Shown here: one piece after another, positions 1 to 7,578 of the stretch
How the letters are laid out: each line of letters starts with the position of its first letter
How positions within the stretch are numbered: position 1 is the stretch's first letter
NCBI GenBank assembly: GCA_964457365.1
Contig: CAYWFP010000028.1
Location: forward strand, 1-36,622
From: CAYWFP01 sp964457365
Lineage (GTDB): Bacteria; Planctomycetota; SZUA-567
DNA length: 36,622 nt
Reading direction: 5' to 3'
Translations under genes and position numbers: made by a program
The notes under the pieces: generated by a model
Seen by the model: the letters and a program-made list of their open reading frames with translations, nothing else
Database searches by the model: none
Told to the model about the DNA's origin: nothing

Positions 1-2
1 CC

Positions 3-731
3 GGCCACGGCGGTTTTCTGTGCCAACTCGATTCCGGCGAGATGATCGAACAGGTCTACCGCGTCGACGCGCACTGCCGCGAGGCGGACGAGCCGGGCTT
101 GAGCAACGTCGTCTTCATGGGCATGGGCGAGCCGCTCCTGAATCTCGACGCGGTGCTCGCGACGGCCGAAAGGCTGCGCGATGCCGACGGCTTCGCCCTG
201 GGGCGGCGCCACATCACCCTCTCCACCGTCGGCATCCCCGCCGGCATCGACCGGCTGGCCGAGGAGGCGCCGCAGTGCCGGCTGGCGCTGTCGCTGCACG
301 CGCCGACGCAGCCGCTGCGCCAGACGCTGATCCCGGCGGCCGCACGCTGGCCGCTGGAAACGCTCATGCCCGCGGTGCACCGCTTCGCCGCCGTGGCCGG
401 CCGGCATCTGACCGTGGAGTACTGCCTTATCGACACGATCAACGACAGCTCGGCGCAGGCGCGGGCGCTGGCGGCGCTGCTGGCGGAGCTGCCGGCCAAG
501 GTCAACCTCATCCCGCTCAATCCCGTGCCGGACTATCCCGGCAAGCCCCCGCCCCCGCCGCGCGTCCGCCGTTTTCAGGACGTGCTCGAGTCGGCCGGCC
601 TGGCGGTGACCTTGCGCCAGGAGAAGGGGCGCGACATCGACGCCGCCTGCGGCCAACTCCGCCGGCGTGCCGCCGAGGGCGATTCGCCCGCCTCTTCGCC
701 GCAGGCCTCTGACGAAAATGAAACGGACTGA
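3..731 (+). CDS. rlmN: RlmN-type 23S rRNA adenine C2 methyltransferase, 5' partial
   Basis: C-terminal part of a radical-SAM rRNA methyltransferase of the RlmN/Cfr family, which methylates C2 of A2503 in 23S rRNA (and A37 in some tRNAs). The frame is open from base 3, so the N-terminus and the CX3CX2C iron-sulfur motif lie off the window; the visible protein begins just after it (GHGGF). Seen: FMGMGEPLLN (SAM-binding GEP motif), STVGIPAGI, LALSLHAP, and the C-terminal GRDIDAACGQL motif whose Cys is the catalytic methyl-carrying residue in the family. About 242 residues are visible of a usual ~350-380. The tail after the motif is short and ends at TGA 729-731, inside the first copy of a 101-bp tandem repeat. 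The next gene is recA, same strand. Cfr is an alternative in the same family, but RlmN is the housekeeping expectation. Confidence 0.93.
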   Translation, partial: GHGGFLCQLDSGEMIEQVYRVDAHCREADEPGLSNVVFMGMGEPLLNLDAVLATAERLRDADGFALGRRHITLSTVGIPAGIDRLAEEAPQCRLALSLHAPTQPLRQTLIPAAARWPLETLMPAVHRFAAVAGRHLTVEYCLIDTINDSSAQARALAALLAELPAKVNLIPLNPVPDYPGKPPPPPRVRRFQDVLESAGLAVTLRQEKGRDIDAACGQLRRRAAEGDSPASSPQASDENETD

Positions 732-930
732 CCGAAACGCCCATTTCCTTGCACGCCCGCGACCGGCGGGAGCGCGCTTGTTCTGCCGCGTGCGCAAACG
801 CGTGGCGCGATTGCCTGTCCGGCACGGACTGACCGAAACGCGCGTTTCTTTGCACGCCCGCGACCGGCGGGAGCGCGCTTGTCCTGCCGCGTGCGCAAAC
901 GCGTGGCGCGATTGCGTGTCCGGCACGGAC
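724..930. repeat. 101-bp tandem duplication between rlmN and recA
   Basis: Two head-to-tail copies, 724-824 and 825-925, differ at about 5 of 101 positions by eye, and a third copy starts with CGGAC at 926-930. The first copy begins inside the last codons of rlmN. Each unit carries a short inverted repeat (CCCGC-gaccg-GCGGG). The unit length is not a multiple of three and no credible gene runs across it. It fills most of the 258-bp rlmN-recA gap. Confidence 0.9.
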
Positions 931-938
931 CTTTTTGC

Positions 939-966
939 TTGCGTCGATGCGGCCGCGGCGTACCAT
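939..966 (+). promoter_or_regulatory. Possible sigma70-type promoter of recA
   Basis: TTGCGT at 939-944 and TACCAT at 961-966 are separated by 16 bases, placed 24 bases before the recA ATG and just downstream of the tandem repeat. The spacing matches two other promoter candidates in this window. I see no GAAC-N4-GTTC or CTG-N10-CAG SOS operator here. Weak consensus, so tentative. Confidence 0.35.
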
Positions 967-989
967 TGCCCCGCAGGATTGGTGAGCAC

Positions 990-2038
990 ATGGCCAGGCA
1001 GAAATCCGCCGACGCGGTGAAGCAGGCGCGCGAACCGGCGCTGAACATGGCGCTGAAGCAGATCGAGAAGCAGTTCGGCACCGGCGCGGTGATGCGCCTC
1101 GGCGCCGACTACCGCTATGCCGGGCCGCCGGCGATCCCGACCGGGTCGCTGGCGCTGGACATCGCCACCGGCGTCGGCGGCTTCCCGCGCGGCCGGGTGA
1201 CCGAGATCTACGGCCCCGAGTCCTCCGGCAAGACCACGCTGGCGCTGCACGCCATCGCCAACGCCCAGCGCCAGGGCGGCACCGCCGCGATCATCGACGC
1301 CGAGCACGCGCTCGACCCGCTCTACGCGCGCAGCCTCGGTATCGACCTCGACGAGTTGCTGGTCTCGCAACCCGACTGCGGCGAGCAGGCGCTGGAGATC
1401 TGCGAACTGCTGGTCCGCTCCAACGCCGTCGACGTGGTGGTCATCGACTCGGTGGCGGCGCTGGTGCCGCGCGCGGAGCTCGAGGGCGAGATGGGCGAGA
1501 GCCACGTCGGGCTGCAGGCGCGTCTGATGAGCCAGGCGCTGCGCAAGCTCACCGGCGTGATCAACCGCACCTGCGCCAGCGTCCTCTTCCTCAACCAGAT
1601 CCGCATGAAGNNNNNNNNNNCGGCAACCCCGAGACCACCCCCGGCGGCCGGGCGCTGAAGTTCTACGCCAGCATGCGCCTGGAGATCCGCCGGGTGGGGC
1701 AGATCAAGGACGGCGAGGAGGTCTGCGGCTGCCGCACGCGCGTCAAGGTGGTGAAGAACAAGCTCGCCCCGCCGTTCCGGCAGGCCGAGTTCGACATCCT
1801 CTTCAACCGCGGCATCAGCGCCGCCGGGGACCTGCTGGATCTGGGGCTGCAGCACAAGCTCATCGCCAGGAGCGGCTCCTGGTTCAGCCGCGGGGAGACC
1901 CGCCTCGGCCAGGGCCGCGAGGCCGCGCGGACGTTCCTGGAGGAGAATCCCGACATCGCCGCGGCGGTGGCGGAAGAGATTGGGAAACTGGCCGGACTCG
2001 CCCCGGGCGACTCCGATCCCGAACCGCACGACAACTGA
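990..2038 (+). CDS. recA: RecA recombinase, interrupted by a scaffold gap
   Basis: DNA strand-exchange ATPase of homologous recombination and SOS induction, cytoplasmic. Start ATG 990 gives MARQKSADAV; the open frame further upstream runs through the tandem repeat and is not coding. Seen: Walker A GPESSGKTT, Walker B-like VVVIDSVAAL, the L1-region EGEMGESHVGLQARLMSQAL, NQIRMK immediately before ten Ns at 1611-1620, then GNPETTPGGRALKFYASMRL after it. The two halves are in different frames. RecA proteins have IGVMF at exactly this place, which would need 14 unseen bases plus the C at 1621, so the frame break is best explained by a gap placeholder of wrong length. With these residues restored the protein is about 350 aa, normal for RecA. 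The C-terminus ends in an acidic tail. It lies only 20 bp before the sugar isomerase gene. Confidence 0.95.
1611..1620. other. Assembly gap (10 Ns) in recA
   Basis: Ten unknown bases join two recA fragments that are out of frame with each other. Conservation of the RecA family predicts about 14 missing bases rather than 10, so the N count is a placeholder. Confidence 0.97.
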
Positions 2039-2058
2039 TTTTTCGAAAGGACGTATCC

Positions 2059-2847
2059 ATGGCCACCCGCAGCAACAAACCCGTTCTCGCCGCGCAGCTC
2101 TTCTCCTGCCGCGACCACCTGAAGACGCCGGCGTCTTTCAGCCGCTCGATGAAGCGCCTGCGCAAGATCGGCTACAAGCACGTGCAGGTCTCCGGCGTCG
2201 GCGACGTCAGCCCCATGGAGATCAAGAAACGCTGCGACGACGCGGGCGTAACCGTCATCGGCTCGCACATCGGCGTCGGCGATATCCGCGACAACTTCGC
2301 CGACGTGGTCGACCGCCTGCACGTCTGGAACTGCGCCTATGTCGCCATTCCGTGGGAGGGCTTCAAGGACTGCAGGACCGTCGCGCAGGTCAAGAAGGTC
2401 TTCAGCGACTGGAACAAGCTCGGCAAGGCGCTCAAGGCCGAGGGCATCACCCTGCAGTACCACAACCACGCGCACGAATTCGAGAAGGTCGGCGGCAAGA
2501 CCATCCTGGAGATCCTCTACGACTCGACGGATCCGAAATACCTGCAGGCCGAGATCGACACCTGCTGGGTCGCCCGCGGCGGCGCCGACCCGGCCGACTG
2601 GTGCCTCAAGATGAAGGGCCGCCTCGACCAGGTGCACCTCAAGGACACCGTCATCAGCGGCGGCCAGCCCGTCTTCGCCGAGATCGGCGACGGCAACCTC
2701 AACTGGCCGGCCGTCTTCGCCGCCTGCAAGAAGGCGAAGGTCAAGCACTACATCGTCGAGCAGGACTCCGACTGGATCAAGAACGATCCGTTCAAGAGCA
2801 TGGAAGTCAGCTTCAAAAACATCAAGAAGATGAAGGTCGGCCTCTAG
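2059..2847 (+). CDS. Sugar phosphate isomerase/epimerase, xylose-isomerase-like TIM barrel
   Basis: 262-aa single-domain protein of the AP-endonuclease-2/xylose-isomerase-like TIM-barrel superfamily, cytoplasmic, metal-dependent. Members isomerise, epimerise or dehydrate sugars and inositols; the substrate cannot be read from sequence. Seen: YHNHAHEF near residue 135, EIDTCWVARGGADP, QVHLKDT, FAEIGDGNLNW and YIVEQD, the run of His/Glu/Asp residues that form the metal site at the ends of the barrel strands. No signal peptide. ATG 2059 has GAAAGG 9 bases upstream. It follows recA by 20 bp and precedes the dehydrogenase by 19 bp, so the sugar genes may be read partly from the recA promoter. IolE-like or hexulose/ketose epimerase-like roles are both possible. 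Confidence 0.85.
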   Translation: MATRSNKPVLAAQLFSCRDHLKTPASFSRSMKRLRKIGYKHVQVSGVGDVSPMEIKKRCDDAGVTVIGSHIGVGDIRDNFADVVDRLHVWNCAYVAIPWEGFKDCRTVAQVKKVFSDWNKLGKALKAEGITLQYHNHAHEFEKVGGKTILEILYDSTDPKYLQAEIDTCWVARGGADPADWCLKMKGRLDQVHLKDTVISGGQPVFAEIGDGNLNWPAVFAACKKAKVKHYIVEQDSDWIKNDPFKSMEVSFKNIKKMKVGL

Positions 2848-2866
2848 GCCGGTCGCTGGAGAAACC

Positions 2867-4591
2867 ATGAGCGATACGCTCCGCCGTTACCGGGACATGG
2901 ATTACCCCCCGCCGCAGACCTATCTCTCGTGGGATCTCTTCGGCAAGGGGCTTGAGCACCTCGGCCGTGGCGGCAAACCGGTGGAACTGCCGCTGCGCGA
3001 GCCCGCGGCGGACGAGGTGCTGCTCCGCGTCGACGCGCTGGGGCTCTGTTTCTCCGACACCAAGCTGATCTGGGCCGGGCCCGAGCACCCGCGTATCCGC
3101 GGGCGCGATCTGGCGAACGACCCGACCGTCGCCGGTCACGAGGCGGCGCTGACGGTGGTCAAGGCCGGCGAGAAGTGGCGGGATCGGTTCGCGCCCGGAC
3201 AGCGTTACATCATCCAGGCCGACATCTTCGTGAACGGCGAGCAGAAAGCCTTCGGCTACGTCCAGCGCGGCGCCATGGCCCAGTACGCCTACGCCGGGCC
3301 ATGGGTGCTCGACGGCGACGACGGCTGCTACCTGCTGCCCCTGCGCGAGTCCACCGGCTACGCCGAGGCCGCGCTGGTCGAGCCGTGGGCCTGCGTCGAA
3401 GCGGCGTACAACATTCCCCAGCGCACCGAGCCCAAGTCGCGCGGGCGCCTGCTGGTGGTCTACGCCGGCAAGCTCTGCGTCGACTTCGGCGCCCTCTACG
3501 GCGAGCAGGGCCCGGCGGCCTCGGTGGTCCTCGGCGAGCCCAACACCGACCTGACCCCGATCCTCGGCGACACCGGCATGGTCAACAAGCTGCCGCCGAC
3601 GGCCGCGGCCGTGACCCGGGCCGTAGACGAAACCACCGGCGGCGAGGGCTTCGACGACATCGTCGTGGTGGGGAACCCGGGCGCGGAACTCCTCGCCGCC
3701 TGCGACAAGGCGCTGGCGAAGAACGGCATCCTCTGCCTCGCCGGCCACGCCCCGCTGCCGGTCGCGCCCGTCGATATCGGCCGCGTGCATTACCACTACA
3801 CCCGCCACGTCGGCACCGAGGCCGGCAGCATCCGCAAGGCGTACGCGGCCAACGCCCGCAACGGGTTGCGCGCGGGCGGCGCGTGCTGGATGATCGGCGC
3901 GGCCGGGCCGATGGGGCAGATGCACGTCCAGCGCGCGCTGGAACTCGACGAACCGCCGGCGAAGCTCTATTGCACCGACATCTCGCAGGAGCGTCTGGAC
4001 TACATGGAGCGCCGGCTGCGTCCGCTGGCGCTGGCCAAGAGCGTGACGCTGGTGACCCGCAACGTCTCCGACGCCGCCGGCCTCGACGATGCGTTGAACG
4101 AGTTCACCGGCGGCCGGGGCTTCGACGACATCTACGTCCACGCCCCGGTCGGCAAGCTCGTCGAACACGCCGCGAACTTCCTCGCGGACAAGGCGGTGCT
4201 CAACGTCTTCGCCGGGGTGCCGTTGGGGACGATGGCGAATCTGCCGCTGGATCTCTTCCGCAAAAAGAACGTCCGCATGGTCGGCTCCTCCGGCTCCTCC
4301 ATGGCCGATATCAAGGGCGTGCTGGAGAAGTGCGAGACGAGAAGGCTGGCCACGCGCATGTCGCTGGCCGCGCTCGGCGGCATCGAGACGACCTGGGAAG
4401 GCATCAAGGGCGTCAAGGAGAACCGCTTTCCCGGCAAGACCGTCGTCTTTCCGCAACTGACGGGCCTGGCGCTGCAGACGCCGCCGGAGCTGCAGAAGAC
4501 CTGCCCCGCGGCCGCGGCGCTGCTGCAGGACAACAACGTCTGGACCAACGAGGCCGAGGCCGCGCTCTTCGAGGCGATGCTGTCTCTATAG
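2867..4591 (+). CDS. Large zinc-type alcohol dehydrogenase-like protein with doubled Rossmann region
   Basis: 574 aa, far longer than the ~340-400 aa of medium-chain zinc dehydrogenases. The N-terminal GroES-like part has the catalytic zinc pattern GLCFSD (Cys61) and GHEAA (His91-Glu92), plus VEPWACVEAAY. After this come two successive nucleotide-binding-like stretches: residues ~255-320 with GGEGFDDIVVVGNPG, and ~338-470 with GACWMIGAAGPMGQ, a YCTDIS strand and GGRGFDDIYVHAPVG. The two GFDDI blocks each continue into a Cys/Val-rich strand and a VG(T/S)-type turn, suggesting an internal duplication. No structural four-Cys zinc loop is seen. SorE-like sugar-phosphate reductases are the nearest family I can suggest. 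It probably oxidises or reduces a polyol or sugar made by the isomerase upstream; substrate unknown. Confidence 0.8.
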   Translation: MSDTLRRYRDMDYPPPQTYLSWDLFGKGLEHLGRGGKPVELPLREPAADEVLLRVDALGLCFSDTKLIWAGPEHPRIRGRDLANDPTVAGHEAALTVVKAGEKWRDRFAPGQRYIIQADIFVNGEQKAFGYVQRGAMAQYAYAGPWVLDGDDGCYLLPLRESTGYAEAALVEPWACVEAAYNIPQRTEPKSRGRLLVVYAGKLCVDFGALYGEQGPAASVVLGEPNTDLTPILGDTGMVNKLPPTAAAVTRAVDETTGGEGFDDIVVVGNPGAELLAACDKALAKNGILCLAGHAPLPVAPVDIGRVHYHYTRHVGTEAGSIRKAYAANARNGLRAGGACWMIGAAGPMGQMHVQRALELDEPPAKLYCTDISQERLDYMERRLRPLALAKSVTLVTRNVSDAAGLDDALNEFTGGRGFDDIYVHAPVGKLVEHAANFLADKAVLNVFAGVPLGTMANLPLDLFRKKNVRMVGSSGSSMADIKGVLEKCETRRLATRMSLAALGGIETTWEGIKGVKENRFPGKTVVFPQLTGLALQTPPELQKTCPAAAALLQDNNVWTNEAEAALFEAMLSL

Positions 4592-4700
4592 GAGGTGACA
4601 TGCCACCACGGCCGAGACCGCGAGGAACGACGGCTTGCGCTTGCGCGCTCCAGGAACCGCTACCGCGCGCCGGGCGCCGCCCGCTATCACGGGAGAAACG

Positions 4701-5603
4701 ATGTCGCTGACGCTACTGGTTCTGGCCGCGGGGATGGGCCGCCGCTACGGGGGGCTCAAACAGATCGAGGCCGTCGGCCCCGCGGGCGAGGCGATCATCG
4801 ACTACTCGGTCTACGACGCGCTGCGGGCGGGCTTCGACAAGCTCGTCTTCGTCATCCGCCGCGACATCGAGAAGGACTTCCGCGCCTTCGTCGGCGACAA
4901 GTTCGCCGCACGCATCGACACCGACTACGTCTTCCAGGAGATGGTCAAGCCCGAGACGCCCGTGCCGATCCCGCCCGAGCGGCAGAAGCCCTGGGGCACC
5001 GCCCACGCCATCCTCGCCGCGCGCAACACCATCGGCGTTCCCTTCGCCGTCATCAACGCCGACGACTTCTACGGCGCGGAGGCCTTCGCGGCGCTGGCTC
5101 GGTTCCTGGCGGCCGCGGACGACCCCACGGCCTGCGCCATGGTCGGCTACGAACTCGGCCGCACGCTTTCTCCCCATGGCACGGTCTCGCGCGGGGTCTG
5201 CCAGGTCGATGATCAGGGCCGCCTCGTCGCGGTGACCGAACGGACGAAGATCGCTCCCGCCGGCGACGACGCGGAGTTCGTCGACGACTCCGGCGTCGCG
5301 CATCGCCTCCCCGGCGACGCTATCGTTTCGATGAACTTCTGGGGCTTCCACCCCTCGATCTTCGCGCACCTGCACGAACGCTTCCTTCGCTTCCGGCAGG
5401 AGAATCCGGACGACCCGAAAGCCGAATTCTACATCCCCAGCGTCGTCAGCGAGCTGATCGACGAGGGCCACGCGACCGTGCGGGTTCTGCCGACCGGCGA
5501 GGACTGGTTCGGCGTCACCTACCGCGAGGACAAGAACCGCGCCGTCGCCGCCATCCGCGGCAAGATCGAGGCGGGGGTGTACCCGGAGGACTTATGGAGA
5601 TGA
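4701..5603 (+). CDS. Sugar nucleotidyltransferase (NTP_transferase family)
   Basis: 300-aa GT-A-like nucleotidyltransferase expected to make an NDP-sugar from NTP and a sugar 1-phosphate in the cytoplasm. Seen: N-terminal signature LAAGMGRRYGGLK (residues 8-20, the G-x-G-x-R-x(n)-K nucleotide-binding loop), KPWGTAHAI near residue 97 and INADDFYG (118-125) with the metal-binding Asp. ATG 4701 is chosen because GGGAGA lies 4 bases upstream; a longer in-frame start at 4635 lacks such a site and would add a low-complexity basic leader. Its 3' end overlaps the kinase gene. Pairing with an APH-fold kinase is the arrangement known for anomeric sugar kinase plus uridylyltransferase salvage (AmgK/MurU, NahK-type loci), so the likely product is UDP-N-acetylhexosamine or a similar nucleotide sugar; this is inference. 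Confidence 0.85.
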   Translation: MSLTLLVLAAGMGRRYGGLKQIEAVGPAGEAIIDYSVYDALRAGFDKLVFVIRRDIEKDFRAFVGDKFAARIDTDYVFQEMVKPETPVPIPPERQKPWGTAHAILAARNTIGVPFAVINADDFYGAEAFAALARFLAAADDPTACAMVGYELGRTLSPHGTVSRGVCQVDDQGRLVAVTERTKIAPAGDDAEFVDDSGVAHRLPGDAIVSMNFWGFHPSIFAHLHERFLRFRQENPDDPKAEFYIPSVVSELIDEGHATVRVLPTGEDWFGVTYREDKNRAVAAIRGKIEAGVYPEDLWR

Positions 5604-6697
5604 AACACGACCTCGCTCTTGTCGCGCCGCATTTCCGGATCCCCGGCGAGTTCGTCGAGGCCGCGCCCTACGGCTCGGGCCATATCAACGACACCTACGC
5701 GGCCGTCTACAGCATCGGCGGCGCGCCCGTGCGCTACCTTCACCAGCGCATCAACGACAAGGTGTTTCCCCACCCGGCCGAGTTGATGGACAACATCCAC
5801 CGCGTCACCACGCACCTGCGCGCGCGCCTGACGCTGGCGGGCGAGAAGGAGCTCTCGCGCGCGGCGCTGACGGTGATCCCGGCGCGCGACGGCAAGCCGT
5901 ACTACCGTTCGCCCGAAGGCGAGTTCTGGCGCACCTATATCTTCATCGAGAAGGCCATGACCTACGACGTCGTGCCCTCCGCGGCGCAGGCGTACCAGGG
6001 CGCGCGCGCCTTCGGACGCTTCTGCCGGCTCCTCTCGGACCTGCCCGCGCCGCGGTTGTACGAGACCATTCCGGACTTTCACCATACGCCCAAACGCTTC
6101 GCCGCCTTGCAGGAGGCCATTGCCGCCGATGCCGCCGGACGGGTAAAGGACGCCCAACCCGAGATCGATTTCGCCCTGGCGCAGGAATCGTGGATCAGCA
6201 CCGCCGTCGAGGCGCGCGGCGCCGGCGTCCTCCCCGAACGCGTCACCCACAACGACACCAAGTTCAACAACGTCATGATCGACGACGCCACCGGCGCGGG
6301 CGTCTGCGTCATCGACCTGGATACCGTCATGCCCGGCTTGTCGCTGTACGACTTCGGCGACATGGTCCGCACCACCACCAGCCCCGCCGCCGAGGACGAG
6401 GAAGACGTCTCCAAGGTGACCATGCGCGCGGAATTCTTCGTGGCGCTGCTGCGCGGCTATACCGAGACCTTCGGCGAGGATCTGGCGCGCGCTGAGCGCG
6501 AGTTGCTGCCGCTGGCGGGCAAACTGATCACCTGCGAGACCGGCATCCGCTTCCTGACCGACTATCTCGCCGGCGACACGTATTTCAAGGTCAAGCGCCC
6601 CGACCACAACCTCGTTCGCTGCCGTACGCAGTTCGCCCTCGTGCGCTCCATCGAGGAACAGGAGAACGACCTGCACGGGCTGGTGAAGGCGGGCTGA
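5600..6697 (+). CDS. APH-fold sugar kinase, N-acetylhexosamine 1-kinase-like
   Basis: 365-aa phosphotransferase of the aminoglycoside-phosphotransferase/choline-kinase fold. Seen: the catalytic-loop motif THNDTKFNN (Asp219, Asn223 by the start used) and the metal-binding VIDLDTV with Asp near 239-241, followed by SLYDFGDMVR. Homologues in gut bacteria are often labelled mucin desulfatase but are anomeric N-acetylhexosamine kinases. Two in-frame ATGs exist, 5594 and 5600; the GGAGGA at 5585-5590 is 9 bases before 5600 but only 3 before 5594, and 5600 gives the classic ATGA overlap with the preceding stop. The tight overlap indicates translational coupling with the nucleotidyltransferase and a shared pathway: free sugar to sugar 1-phosphate to NDP-sugar. 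Substrate specificity is not visible. Confidence 0.85.
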   Translation: MKHDLALVAPHFRIPGEFVEAAPYGSGHINDTYAAVYSIGGAPVRYLHQRINDKVFPHPAELMDNIHRVTTHLRARLTLAGEKELSRAALTVIPARDGKPYYRSPEGEFWRTYIFIEKAMTYDVVPSAAQAYQGARAFGRFCRLLSDLPAPRLYETIPDFHHTPKRFAALQEAIAADAAGRVKDAQPEIDFALAQESWISTAVEARGAGVLPERVTHNDTKFNNVMIDDATGAGVCVIDLDTVMPGLSLYDFGDMVRTTTSPAAEDEEDVSKVTMRAEFFVALLRGYTETFGEDLARAERELLPLAGKLITCETGIRFLTDYLAGDTYFKVKRPDHNLVRCRTQFALVRSIEEQENDLHGLVKAG

Positions 6698-6745
6698 AAG
6701 GCCGCTTGCCGTCGGCGCGCCGAGCGAAATCCCGATCTTATTGCT

Positions 6746-6782
6746 TAACGGGTCCTTGTCACCTAACGGGTCCTTAACGGGG
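6746..6782. repeat. Short tandem repeat TAACGGGTCCTT
   Basis: TAACGGGTCCTT occurs at 6746-6757 and 6764-6775 (18-base period), and a third truncated unit TAACGGGG at 6775-6782 abuts the end of the minus-strand PPC gene. It fills the 87-bp gap between two convergent genes. No hairpin-plus-T-run terminator is visible here. Confidence 0.75.
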
Positions 6783-6784
6783 CC

Positions 6785-7348
6785 TCAGTTCACGTTGGCG
6801 TTGAAGACGTGCAGTACGCGACTGTGGTCGGGATCGGCCACCACCGGTTCCGGTTCCTCCGGCAGCGTCTCGACCATGCCGGTCTTGCCCTTGACCGCGT
6901 CGCGCGCGCCCGGCTCCAGAAAGAGCATCCCGCTCTCCTGGTCCATCAGCCGCTGCGAGCCGGTGCCGAGCACCTCGTAGAGAATCACCTCCCCCACCAG
7001 CCAGGTCTTCACCCCGCCGCGGAAACAGCCGCTGACAGTCTTGCTCTTGCGCCCGAGCGAGCCGTGGATGTGCAATACCGGCTTCATGTTCTCGTCCGGA
7101 GCCAGAATCCCCATCGCCGCCACCTCGTGCGCGTTCTCGATCTCGATGGTGTTCGGGTCCGGCGGCCGCGCGTCGGGATCCTTCGGCCCGCTGACGATCT
7201 GGCCGCTGCCGACGCCGCCGACGAAGACGGCGTAGCCGACGGTCACGCCGTTCTCCTGGGCGTGGCGCTCGATGCAGCCGGGCACCTCGTCGCCTTCTTC
7301 CAGTCGCAGGATGAAAACCCGTCCGATCCGTCCTTCCGCCGCCTTCAT
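6785..7348 (-). CDS. PPC-domain (DUF296) protein
   Basis: 187-aa single-domain protein of the PPC/DUF296 family (Plants and Prokaryotes Conserved), which form trimers; in bacteria the domain stands alone without AT-hooks and its role is unclear, with DNA-binding only established for plant AHL proteins. Seen: FILRLEEGDEVPGCIERHAQ at the N-terminus, YAVFVGGVGSGQIVSGP, and HIHGSLGRK, the conserved His-x-His strand that binds a metal in bacterial structures. ATG at 7348 is preceded by GAGGAGG with good spacing; the frame stays open to 7597 but that extension would run back across the tRNA-Ser gene and is rejected. It is convergent with the kinase gene and divergent from the tRNA. Monocistronic. 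Confidence 0.85.
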   Translation of the reverse strand: MKAAEGRIGRVFILRLEEGDEVPGCIERHAQENGVTVGYAVFVGGVGSGQIVSGPKDPDARPPDPNTIEIENAHEVAAMGILAPDENMKPVLHIHGSLGRKSKTVSGCFRGGVKTWLVGEVILYEVLGTGSQRLMDQESGMLFLEPGARDAVKGKTGMVETLPEEPEPVVADPDHSRVLHVFNANVN

Positions 7349-7436
7349 CACCGTCCTCCTCTTGGCCGTAACTCCGCTCCCGTTATCCGCCAAGCCACTC
7401 TGCGCGTCAAGTTCCTTTTTCGTTACGCCCCCGCCC

Positions 7437-7464
7437 TTGACTCCGGCCCGGGCTGCTGTATGCT
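7437..7464 (+). promoter_or_regulatory. Promoter of tRNA-Ser
   Basis: TTGACT at 7437-7442 and TATGCT at 7459-7464, 16 bases apart, 25 bases before the first base of the tRNA. Good sigma70-type match in the right place for a stable-RNA gene. Confidence 0.6.
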
Positions 7465-7489
7465 TTACGTCTTCGCGACGATACGCCAC

Positions 7490-7578
7490 GGAGAGATGCC
7501 GGAGTGGTCGAACGGGCACGCTTGGAAAGCGTGTGTGCGCATAGCGTACCCGGGGTTCGAATCCCCGTCTCTCCGCCA
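7490..7578 (+). tRNA. tRNA-Ser (anticodon GGA)
   Basis: 89-base cloverleaf. Acceptor stem GGAGAGA (7490-7496) pairs with TCTCTCC (7568-7574), discriminator G and encoded CCA at 7576-7578. The anticodon arm reads CACGC-TTGGAAA-GCGTG, giving anticodon GGA, which decodes UCC/UCU. A long variable arm, as in class II Ser/Leu/Tyr tRNAs, precedes the T arm containing GGTTCGAATCC. Serine is supported by both anticodon and discriminator G. No duplicated 3' end of the tRNA is seen elsewhere in the window, so there is no sign of an integrated element here. Confidence 0.96.

Noticed and set aside
724..930. Tandem repeat as a CRISPR array
   Set aside because: Units are 101 bp with no spacers and no cas genes; it is a direct duplication.
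7490..7578. tRNA-Ser as integration site of a mobile element
   Set aside because: No repeated tRNA 3' end, integrase or phage gene is seen in the window.
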